A DNA stretch of 40,921 nucleotides, from the NCBI RefSeq assembly GCF_021596505.1, contig NZ_PJIZ01000072.1, positions 1 through 40,921 on the forward strand, read 5' to 3'. The stretch is from Nostoc sp. CMAA1605 (GTDB taxonomy: Bacteria > Cyanobacteriota > Cyanobacteriia > Cyanobacteriales > Nostocaceae). The position numbers and the translations under genes are program-made. Below are positions 33,016-40,331 of this stretch, in pieces (position 1 is the stretch's first letter; each line of letters begins with the position of its first letter). The notes beneath the pieces are model-generated. The model was not told the DNA's origin and made no database searches. It worked only from the letters and a program-made list of their open reading frames with translations.

Positions 33016-35175
33016 ATGAAGCGTCGGAGTTTTATACAAAGGATTGGCTCAATACTCGCTGTTTTGGGTGTGACTGAAGCTGAATGGTTGACTGTTAGTG
33101 GACGCTATTATCAAGCTTTAGCCCAACCAACACCCCGCAAATTAGCTTTATTGATTGGTATTAATAATTACAAAAATATTTCTGCTCTCAATGGTTGTCT
33201 CACTGATGTCGAACTGCAAAAAGAACTGTTAATTCATCGGTTCGGCTTTCAATCTTCAGATATTCTGACGCTGACTGATGAACAAGCTAGCAGAGAATTC
33301 ATTGAAGCGGCTTTTAGTGAACACCTCACCCAGCAAGCCAAAGCCGGAGATGTGGTAGTTTTCCATTTTAGCGGTTATGGGACAAGGATTCAGATAGCAC
33401 CGGAGCAAATTCAAAATGCTTTAGTCCCTACTGATGAAAATCAAGCGTCACAAAATGCTCCAGTAGGTAATTATTTATTAGAAGAAACCTTATTATTATT
33501 ATTGCGATCGCTCTCTACAGATCGAGTCACGGCAGTTTTAGACACTAGTTATTCTCCCCCAAATACCATCCAAACTAAAGGTTTAAGAATTCGCGCCTTT
33601 CCGGCATCAGCACAGGCGCAATTAGCCGCAGAGGAATTAGCTTTTCTACAAAAACTCAAAACCCAAACCGCTAGCAAAACTCCAGATGTAGAACTCAATA
33701 GTCCGGCTGTGGTGCTATCGGCTACCTCAGATATACAGCAAGTCGCCAGGGAAGTTTTACTATCTGGATTTAGTGCAGGGTTATTTACCTACGCTTTAAC
33801 CCAACAATTATGGGAGTCTACCCCATCTACTACTATTCAAGTCAGTTTTTCTCGTGTTGCTAGTGCAATGTCTCAGTTGGGGAGTAAACAACAACCTGCA
33901 CTTGTGAGTAATAAGAAAAATCAAGCGGGAGTAACTATAGAAAATCTACTTCCCGATGGTAATAATGGGGCTGAAGGTGCAATCATCGCTACAGAAGAAG
34001 AGGGCAAAACCGCGCAGATATGGCTAGGAGGACTACCTGCCCAGGTTTTAGAATACTACGGCAGTAATTCTCGGCTGGCTTTGTCTACAGGGGAAGAATT
34101 AGTGGTGCGATCGCGCACGGGATTAACTGCCAAAGCACAACTTGCTAAAATCAGTGATGCGACTCCCCTACAAGCTGGACAACTCCTGCAAGAAACACTG
34201 CGGATATTACCGAGAAATATTAATTTAACAGTCGCTTTAAATACAAATTTAGAAAGAATTGAACGGGTAGATGCTACTAGTGCATTTGCAGCCGTTCCCC
34301 ACGTTTCCACCGTAGTCGAGGGAGAACAACCAGCAGATTACATATTTGGTAAACTCCTCCAAACCCCCAGCCGCTACGGTTTATTTTCCCTGGGTGGTGA
34401 ACCCATACCCAGCACCACAGGGGAATTTAGCGAAGCTGTGAAGGTAGCTGCACTGCGGTTAGCCAAGAAATTACCCGCACTGTTAGCTGCAAAGTTATGG
34501 CGACTGACAGAAAATGAAGGTTCATCGCGTTTACCTGTCAAAGCCAGCTTAGAAGTAGTAGGAATTTCACCAAGAGTAGTATTACAACGGGAAACCCTAC
34601 GAAATGCTGTAGTGGAAACTTCTACTAAAAAATCATCTAGTAGCCAGTATGCTACCCTTAAAACTCCTGTAATTCCCATTGGGAGCCGGATACAGTATCG
34701 AGTGCAGAACAAAAGCCAAAACCCAATTTATTTAATGCTATTGGGGATGAAAAATAATCGGACTGCGATCGCATTTTATCCTTGGCAAACTATCCCAGAA
34801 ACCGAAACCCCCGACAATAAACTGCAACTCCAACCCATAATTATCGCCCCTGGTGAAACCATCACCTTACCCCAAACCGCCGCAACATCGGGCTGGACAA
34901 TTTCGGGGCCTGCTTATGAGTGCGAATACCAATTAATTTTGAGTACCGCACCCTTTAAAGAAACTCTGAAAGCCTTAGAAACTGCCAAATCTCCCACAGG
35001 CGACCAACAACCCATTAGTACACTAGTCAATCCCTTAGTAATTGCCCAAGCCTTACTGCAAGACTTACACAATGCTAGTAGTAGCAAGACTGATATAAGT
35101 AGTACAGTTACCGATACTTATATATTAGACGTAAATCATTGGGCAAGTCTCAACTTTAGTTTTCAAGTCGCCTAG
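33016..35175 (+). CDS. Orthocaspase-like protein with Tyr/Ser in place of the His/Cys dyad
   Basis: A 719-residue protein. The N-terminus has a twin-arginine-like signal (KRRSFIQRIGSILAVLG). A caspase p20-like fold runs from about residue 40 to 270: RKLALLIGINNYKNI, then FHFSGYGTR and VTAVLDTSYSPPNT. In active caspase-like peptidases these are SGHG and DxCYS; here Tyr121 replaces the catalytic His and Ser178 replaces the Cys. The YS variant is known among cyanobacterial orthocaspases and should not be a Cys protease. The C-terminal half (about 420-719) is beta-rich and resembles DUF4384 (IQYRVQNKSQNPIYLMLLGM, TAIAFYPWQ). A periplasmic structural or signalling role is inferred. A heptamer array replaces the ribosome-binding site. 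Confidence 0.88.
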   Translation: MKRRSFIQRIGSILAVLGVTEAEWLTVSGRYYQALAQPTPRKLALLIGINNYKNISALNGCLTDVELQKELLIHRFGFQSSDILTLTDEQASREFIEAAFSEHLTQQAKAGDVVVFHFSGYGTRIQIAPEQIQNALVPTDENQASQNAPVGNYLLEETLLLLLRSLSTDRVTAVLDTSYSPPNTIQTKGLRIRAFPASAQAQLAAEELAFLQKLKTQTASKTPDVELNSPAVVLSATSDIQQVAREVLLSGFSAGLFTYALTQQLWESTPSTTIQVSFSRVASAMSQLGSKQQPALVSNKKNQAGVTIENLLPDGNNGAEGAIIATEEEGKTAQIWLGGLPAQVLEYYGSNSRLALSTGEELVVRSRTGLTAKAQLAKISDATPLQAGQLLQETLRILPRNINLTVALNTNLERIERVDATSAFAAVPHVSTVVEGEQPADYIFGKLLQTPSRYGLFSLGGEPIPSTTGEFSEAVKVAALRLAKKLPALLAAKLWRLTENEGSSRLPVKASLEVVGISPRVVLQRETLRNAVVETSTKKSSSSQYATLKTPVIPIGSRIQYRVQNKSQNPIYLMLLGMKNNRTAIAFYPWQTIPETETPDNKLQLQPIIIAPGETITLPQTAATSGWTISGPAYECEYQLILSTAPFKETLKALETAKSPTGDQQPISTLVNPLVIAQALLQDLHNASSSKTDISSTVTDTYILDVNHWASLNFSFQVA

Positions 35176-35260
35176 TAAAAAAAATCACAGTAAAAATAAA
35201 TCACCAACCTGCGGTAGAGAGAACAAAAAACGAGAAATGAGTAAAAGTTTTCCTCTAACC

Positions 35261-35312
35261 AATCCCCAGCGATGCACTGAGCTTGTCGAAGTGTCCCCAG
35301 TCCCCAATCCCC
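35261..35312. repeat. Dispersed 35-bp repeat with heptamer flanks, intergenic copy
   Basis: Bases 35265-35299 match 24853-24887 with one mismatch, with CCCCAGT/CCCCAAT units around them. It lies between the caspase-like gene and the Gfo/Idh/MocA gene. Confidence 0.9.
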
Positions 35313-35421
35313 AACTTAAGTACGACGAGCATTTATTTCATCCGTAAGATGGAATGCGGGAAAAACTTGACGAAAGTAGAAGAGCAATTTTGATACAAGT
35401 TCTTCATACAGAGGTCAAATA

Positions 35422-35748
35422 ATGACAAACAGCAAAAGCGATCGCCAAATCCGTTATGCTGTGGTTGGCTTGGGTTGGTTTGCTCAAGAAGCCGCTTTAC
35501 CTGCATTTGCTCACAGTGAAAATTCCAAATTAGCCGCGCTAGTTTCAGATGACCCCAAAAAACTGGAAGAACTCAGCCAAAAGTATGGCGTTGACCATAC
35601 TTACTCTTATGAAGAATATGAGGACTGTCTAGCCAGTGATGAAATTGATGCTGTTTATATTGCATTACCCAATCACTTACATTGTGAATACACTGTGCGT
35701 GCTGCTAATCAAGCAATTCATGTTTTGTGTGAAAAGCCAATGGCGGTA
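35422..35748 (+). pseudogene. Gfo/Idh/MocA oxidoreductase, N-terminal part, cut by an IS
   Basis: The first 109 codons of a NAD(P)-dependent oxidoreductase. The Rossmann start is YAVVGLGWFAQEAALPAFAH, followed by VSDDPKKLEELSQKYGV and AVYIALPNHLHCEYTVRAANQ, then HVLCEKPMAV. The EKP motif is the family's conserved Lys-containing loop. A good ribosome-binding site (AGAGG) precedes the ATG. The frame is cut after the GTA (Val) codon by the IS630-type element and stops at its edge. Removing 35749-36781 joins GTA to ACA and restores a 372-residue protein, the normal family length. Confidence 0.92.
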
Positions 35749-35757
35749 TAGCCTTTC

Positions 35758-36360
35758 TCAGTCTAGTGAAGTACAATAACAACAATGAGTAAACCAATTA
35801 AAAATATCATCTAAAGAGACTTGGCTAAAAGCAGTTTCAATTGCTATTACTAAATCTGGATAACTCCTAGCACCGATAGAACGGAGTGCATTCTTAATCT
35901 TTGACCAACAATTTTCAATGGGTGAAAAATCAGGAGAATACGGTGGTAAATAAATCAACTTAGCTCCAGCAGATTCGATGAGTTTTTCAATATCCCCACC
36001 TTTATGAATTGAGCAATTGTCCATGATTACATAATCACCTTTCTTCAGTTTCGGAACTAGTTTTTGCGAAATATAAGCCTCAAATGTTAGACCATCAGTC
36101 GCTCCTAAAATACTGTATTGGCTAACGACTCCTCTCAAACCAATTGCACCAATTATCGAAACATTTTTACTACGTTTTTGCGGTCTTTGACCATGCGCTC
36201 TTTCACCTTTTTTGGCACGAGCAGACTGTCTGTCCAAAGATAGATTCGCTCCGGCTTCATCTAGAAATATCAGCTTTTGGGCTGGTATTCCTCGTATTTG
36301 TAGCCAAAACTGTAATCTTAACGATTGAACTCTTGGAGTATCTTTTTCTGCGGCGTGCAA
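35758..36360 (-). CDS. IS630 transposase, catalytic part (orfB)
   Basis: About 200 codons with the DDE catalytic triad: IFLDEAGANLSLD (first Asp), YVIMDNCSIHKG (second Asp) and LPPYSPDFSPIENCWSKIKN (Glu, in the place of the third acid). The frame opens at a TTG (36358-36360) just after an A9 tract, with no ribosome-binding site of its own, so it is likely made only as a fusion with orfA. The frame starts at about HAAEKDTPRVQSL, where the IS630 family would normally continue without a break. Confidence 0.88.
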   Translation of the reverse strand: MHAAEKDTPRVQSLRLQFWLQIRGIPAQKLIFLDEAGANLSLDRQSARAKKGERAHGQRPQKRSKNVSIIGAIGLRGVVSQYSILGATDGLTFEAYISQKLVPKLKKGDYVIMDNCSIHKGGDIEKLIESAGAKLIYLPPYSPDFSPIENCWSKIKNALRSIGARSYPDLVIAIETAFSQVSLDDIFNWFTHCCYCTSLD

Positions 36361-36712
36361 TGTTTTTTTTTAAGCTAATTTCCATCCTCTTTAACATTCT
36401 GTCTACTGTCGAAATTCCAATGGTTATTCCTGTTTTTTGTTTGAGTAGCTCCCGAATTTCTGATAAAGTGGCATCATTTTTGGCTTCTACTATTTCCTGA
36501 AGCACATTCAATTGCTGAGAGTTTAGCTTTGGTGGCGTTTGTTGTGTTCTGACTTTCGGTGCGATATTTCCTGTTTCTCTATACTGTTTCAGTAATTTCT
36601 CTATAAATCCTAAAGTTACACCAAATCTTTCTGCTAACTTTCGTTGTGATATTCCATCTTTTAAATATGTATCCAGTATCTTTTGACGCAAATCGAGGGA
36701 ATATGCTTTCAT
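36257..36712 (-). CDS. IS630 transposase, DNA-binding part (orfA)
   Basis: A 151-codon frame with two helix-turn-helix regions (MKAYSLDLRQKILDTYLKDG, SQRKLAERFGVTLGFIEKLL and LSEIRELLKQKTGITIGIST) typical of the N-terminus of IS630 transposases. Genuine similarity ends at ISLKK, at an A9 tract (36363-36371 on the complement); the remaining 30-odd codons overlap orfB out of frame. A +1 (or -2) change in the A9 tract would join the two halves. Confidence 0.88.
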   Translation of the reverse strand: MKAYSLDLRQKILDTYLKDGISQRKLAERFGVTLGFIEKLLKQYRETGNIAPKVRTQQTPPKLNSQQLNVLQEIVEAKNDATLSEIRELLKQKTGITIGISTVDRMLKRMEISLKKNIARRRKRYSKSSIVKITVLATNTRNTSPKADISR

Positions 36713-36781
36713 TTTTACCCTAGACTAGTATGTACAGCTTTATTTGCTCAATTGTACTTCAGCAGACTGGGAAAGGCTATA

Positions 36782-37573
36782 ACAGAACAAGAATGCGAGT
36801 CCATGATTAAGGCTGCAAACGACAACGGTGTCAAACTGATGATTGCTTACCGACTACACCTAGAACCCGCAAATCTAGAAGCAGTGGAAATAGTCAACTC
36901 CCAGCAAATAGGGGAAGCACGGGCTTTTAACTCAGTTTTTACCCAACAAGTAGAACAGGGTAATATTCGTCTACGGGACATTACTGGCGGTGGTACACTC
37001 TACGATATTGGCATTTATTGCATTAATGCTGCACGCTACTTATTTCAAGATGAACCTACAGAAGTATTTGCAGTAGCCGCCACTAAGGGAGAACAACGCT
37101 TCAGCGAAGTGGAAGAAATGACTAGTGTGATTCTCCGCTTTCCTAATGAACGCCTAGCAACGTTTACCTGTAGTTTTGGAGGCGCAAAAGTTTCTAACTA
37201 TCAAGTTGTGGGAACTCAAGGCGATTTGTTTGTTGAATCCGCCTATACATGGCAAGGAGAAATCAAGCATTATCTAACAATTGAGGGTCAAACTCAAGAA
37301 CGGAATTTTCCCCGCCACGACCAGCTAGCAGCTGAATTTACCTATTTTTCTGACTGCATTTTGTCAGACCAAGAACCCGAACCAAACGGTATTGAAGGAC
37401 TAATTGATGTCAGAATTATTCAAGCACTATATCAATCTATTGCCACAGGTCAACCCGTAAAAATCCCAACTCTTGAACGGGATCAACGTCCCACATCAGA
37501 TCAATCGATTGAACGTCCTCCCGTGGAGGAGAAACCAGACTTAATTCATGCTGCTTCACCTGGTGGTGATTAA
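36782..37573 (+). pseudogene. Gfo/Idh/MocA oxidoreductase, C-terminal part
   Basis: The remaining 263 codons of the interrupted oxidoreductase, beginning TEQECESMIKAANDNGVKLM. It includes YRLHLEPANLEAVEIV, GGGTLYDIGIYCINAARYLF (the G-x-x-x-D-x-G-x-H/Y-type catalytic segment) and the C-terminal beta-sheet domain. There are no stops or further damage. An open frame continues upstream into the IS end, to 36683, but that sequence belongs to the element. Members oxidise or reduce sugars and sugar derivatives; the substrate is unknown. A P-rich acidic tail (SIERPPVEEKPDLIH) ends the chain. Confidence 0.92.
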
Positions 37574-37606
37574 CATAATCAATCAATACAGTACAGATAA
37601 ATAAAT

Positions 37607-37642
37607 AGTTCGTAGTAAGGACTAAAGTCCTTACTACGAACT
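37607..37642. repeat. Perfect 17-bp palindromic repeat
   Basis: AGTTCGTAGTAAGGACT (37607-37623) is exactly complementary to AGTCCTTACTACGAACT (37626-37642), with a two-base AA centre. It lies between convergent genes. Related partial copies are at 6869-6895 and 26424-26453, both directly after stop codons. It could act as a bidirectional terminator. Confidence 0.85.
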
Positions 37643-37656
37643 TCTTCTTCCTTCTA

Positions 37657-38205
37657 TTAATTCATGAGATAAAAACAGAGAATTTCTGTTACCTTGCCAT
37701 TTTTAATGGTGAAATTTAAGCCGGCGGGACTAGGTGATTCAATTCCGTAGCTTAAAGTAGTGAACTGTCCATTTTCACTATTGGGAGGTTTGCCGTAAAC
37801 TTTCAGCACTTTTGCTTGGCTGTCTCCGACTTTTATCCCATTTACAGTGGCGTATTTAGGACTAGTGACTTTGATTTGATAGACACTAAAGTAACGAGGC
37901 TGTACACCTTCATCTAAATCAATAGTGATGCCCGGATATTTCAAAGTCCGAACATTACCAATTGCATGAGAAAAACTATTTTCCACCTTCAATGGTTTAC
38001 CTAAAAGCCTCCTCACTACCTGCTCAGACATGGAAAGTTTAATTCTACCTACCTCTAAACTTCTGGTGGTAATGCCTTTTGTCTGCTGTTTAATATTTTG
38101 AGCAATGAAAGGATGAGCATTGATAGCCTTAACTGAACTAATATTGTAGTCAACAAATGTGAGGCTGAAAGTAGCGATCGCTAGAAAAATTGTTCTTAAG
38201 TACAT
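37657..38205 (-). CDS. Exported protein with two BamE/SmpA-like repeats
   Basis: A 182-residue protein of unknown function. It has an N-terminal signal peptide (about 1-30), then two similar segments: GRIKLSMSEQVVRRLLGKPL (about 52-71) and NGIKVGDSQAKVLKVYGKPP (about 121-140). This G-(hydrophobic)-G/S-x-(S/D)...V...(L/Y)GKP pattern resembles the two-layer fold of BamE/SmpA-like proteins. The ATG at 38205 is two bases after the stop of the upstream gene, so the two are translated from one message. The location should be periplasm or outer membrane. Confidence 0.72.
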   Translation of the reverse strand: MYLRTIFLAIATFSLTFVDYNISSVKAINAHPFIAQNIKQQTKGITTRSLEVGRIKLSMSEQVVRRLLGKPLKVENSFSHAIGNVRTLKYPGITIDLDEGVQPRYFSVYQIKVTSPKYATVNGIKVGDSQAKVLKVYGKPPNSENGQFTTLSYGIESPSPAGLNFTIKNGKVTEILCFYLMN

Positions 38206-38207
38206 AA

Positions 38208-39446
38208 CTAATTAAACCAAGCTGCAAATTGAAAAAATTGTCCGCGAAAAACTTCTAATAATCTCTGCCAAGTCGCTGCATCAGTTTGTTTACCAAACTC
38301 CAAATAGGGAGCAGCCGCAGTTCCTTGAACCCACAAAATTAAATCAAATGGTTGCGGTTCAGTAAAAACTTTATTGAGATTAATACCTCTAACTTCGCGT
38401 TTTCTCCAAAAGGGAATTAACTTTTTACCAGTGAGTAAAGTATCAGTTTCATCTAGAAATGCTAGCCAACTATCAATCATTTCTTGAGTTACTGCCGCGT
38501 TAGGAATTACAGCCTTTTGTTTGGGGTTGGGTAGCCATTCTCGGTCATTATCAGTTTCCGCTAAAATGGCATCCCAAGACTGACGACTTAAGGCTGTCAC
38601 TGCTTGTAAATGTTGGATTGCAGCCCTTAACCTTTCTGGTTCAGCCACGGGGAAATTCATCAGGTGAACAAAGGCTACAATGTCACTAATGTCAATATTA
38701 CCGAAGCTGAATATACCTGTACCTTTAGCTAAAAATGGATAAGCTGATTGAGCATTAGCAAAAATTAAATGACCTGTAGAATCAAACAATTTACTTTCAT
38801 CGTATCCCAAAACAGTTTGAGTCATAGCAGAGAGTAAATTACAGTAGCCTTTGAGCCAAATGACATCGCCGAAATCAAAGGCGATCGCAAAATTTTCGGC
38901 GGCTTTTTCGGTGGTTTGTATCCCTGATAATAAACTAAAAGTTTTCCAGAAAGATTCATTTTCTTCTAGTTTCCCATCAGCATTAAAATCCATGCGTGTT
39001 AAACCAAGCCGCACAGGTAATTTAACTTGACTATCTTTAATAGGTTCAAGGGTGGCTCTGATTTTAGTTAAATCATCCAGTAAGTTTTGTAAAATATTGC
39101 GAGCATCTGTGTAAGTAACTGGTTGCGGTTGCGGATTTGCGGGTACAGGTAAACGCAAAATAGGAAAAAATTGAGTAATGCCGTTTTGCTGTAAACCATA
39201 ACGGTACAATGATTGCATTAACTTTTCAGTCGCGCCCATCAGTTGTACAACACCCAAACCAAACCGCATTTGATCATCATTTTGGTTCTCTTGAATCTTG
39301 GCAACTAAGGCTGCTTCTCCCTCTTGAAATTGAGCATTAATTAAGTAAGTCTCAATCTCTGCAAAAGGTGTTTTTGATTGTGCTAGTGGTGCAAAGTGAA
39401 ATAAAAGCAGAAGAGTCAGTAGAAGAGAGCATAAAAAAAGACGCAT
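38208..39446 (-). CDS. Exported protein with an EF-hand-like loop, unknown function
   Basis: A 412-residue protein with a signal peptide (MRLFLCSLLLTLLLLFHFAP, cleaved near AQS|KTP). A helical, tetratricopeptide-like N-terminal segment (YLINAQFQEGEAALVAKIQE) is followed by a calcium-binding-type loop DFNADGKLEENE at about 153-164, matching the DxNxDGxLxxxE pattern of EF-hands. The rest is helical with no motif that I recognise. It is the first gene of a two-gene unit with the BamE-like gene (2-base gap). Function is not assigned; a Ca2+-dependent periplasmic role is conceivable. Confidence 0.72.
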   Translation of the reverse strand: MRLFLCSLLLTLLLLFHFAPLAQSKTPFAEIETYLINAQFQEGEAALVAKIQENQNDDQMRFGLGVVQLMGATEKLMQSLYRYGLQQNGITQFFPILRLPVPANPQPQPVTYTDARNILQNLLDDLTKIRATLEPIKDSQVKLPVRLGLTRMDFNADGKLEENESFWKTFSLLSGIQTTEKAAENFAIAFDFGDVIWLKGYCNLLSAMTQTVLGYDESKLFDSTGHLIFANAQSAYPFLAKGTGIFSFGNIDISDIVAFVHLMNFPVAEPERLRAAIQHLQAVTALSRQSWDAILAETDNDREWLPNPKQKAVIPNAAVTQEMIDSWLAFLDETDTLLTGKKLIPFWRKREVRGINLNKVFTEPQPFDLILWVQGTAAAPYLEFGKQTDAATWQRLLEVFRGQFFQFAAWFN

Positions 39447-40331
39447 AACTTATGATTCTAAGTAGTCTTCGATGGTTGCCACACTATATCCTAAAATTAC
39501 TTTTTATACTCCGTATCTTAACTTTTCCTCAAGCTTGATTCCTCTAAGCGTTAATTTACTCAAGATTTCGCAACATTTCGGCTGTGTTTCCATCAATACT
39601 GCATCCCTAATAGAACGTGGTTCATTTTTTTTAAAGAAGTGATGACTTGTGAGTAATAGATCATTAAAAATAAGTTTTTATGCTATTGCTAAACTACAAA
39701 AATCACTGCTAAAGTAACAAAACTATGTGCAAATACAACATAATTCTTCTCCTACCATTAATGATTAATTATGTTCAAAAAGTTATCAAAATAGTTGCAG
39801 TCAAATGTTACTATGTAGAACCAAAATTCTTTGCGGGTGTGATATTTTGATGATAAATTTGGCATCAAATTGCTAAAACAGCCCCATAAAGTCATATAAG
39901 TTGCAGAAAATTTTGGCAAAGTTTAGCAAACTGATATCTATCTGCAAAATCAGATTCTTCATTTAAATAACTTACGAATACTCAACTATTCGTGAGACAC
40001 AGTAACCCAGTTTTAGTAGAGAAACCAGGGTGATTAAGTCTAGTCACTATAGGTAGTTAAAATCCAAAATTTGCATCTCACCTCATAGCTGATTCAAGCT
40101 GTGAAGTTAAATATTTATCAGGTATAGGCTGAGTAGTGAGTGCTGAGTAGTGAGTGCTGAGTGCTGAGTAGTGAGTGCTGAGTGCTGAGTAGTGAGTGCT
40201 GAGTAGTGAGTGCTGAGTTGGTGGATTTTTCTCCCCTGCACCCTGCACCCTGCCCCCCTGCCTCCTGCCCCCCTGCCTCCTTCCTGCCTTCTTTTCATTA
40301 GGGAAATTTCAGATAAACGGGCAAAAAAACC
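39447..40331. other. Long intergenic region before the DevB-like gene
   Basis: 885 bases with no supported gene. A 41-codon frame at 39725-39850 has a hydrophobic start but no recognisable content. The region is AT-rich up to 40100 and then has two arrays: 12 heptamers GAGTAGT/GAGTGCT (40131-40214) and a C-rich CCCTGCA/CCCCTGC stretch (40232-40283). I looked for a perfect NtcA box (GTA-N8-TAC) and did not find one. Confidence 0.55.
40131..40214. repeat. Twelve heptamers GAGTAGT/GAGTGCT
   Basis: Twelve consecutive 7-base units of two types alternate irregularly, followed by a GAGTTGG remnant. A short related run (ACTCAGCACTCAGCACTTAT, about 13370-13389) occurs in the opposite orientation after the LysR gene. 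Confidence 0.9.

Larger units (their letters stand above)
35749..36779 (-). mobile_element. IS630-family insertion sequence, 1031 bp
   Basis: The ends TAGCCTTTC(T/C)CAGTCT...TGAAGTACAA are inverted repeats of about 28 bp with few mismatches (35749-35776 and the complement at 36752-36779). A TA duplication flanks them (35747-35748 and 36780-36781), as expected for IS630/Tc1-mariner elements. The element carries a two-frame transposase on the minus strand. It lies inside the Gfo/Idh/MocA gene. Since TATA occurs at both junctions, the outermost TA can be counted as either element or target. Confidence 0.92.

Noticed and set aside
36683..36781. Extended N-terminus for the Gfo/Idh/MocA C-terminal half
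   Set aside because: These codons are the inverted repeat and edge of the IS630 element read by chance.
39725..39850. 41-codon hydrophobic frame before the DevB-like gene
   Set aside because: It has no ribosome-binding site and a composition like the AT-rich surroundings; not enough to call a gene.
39960..40100. NtcA-type site upstream of the DevB-like gene
   Set aside because: I searched the region for GTA-N8-TAC and found only partial matches; none at a suitable distance from a -10 box.
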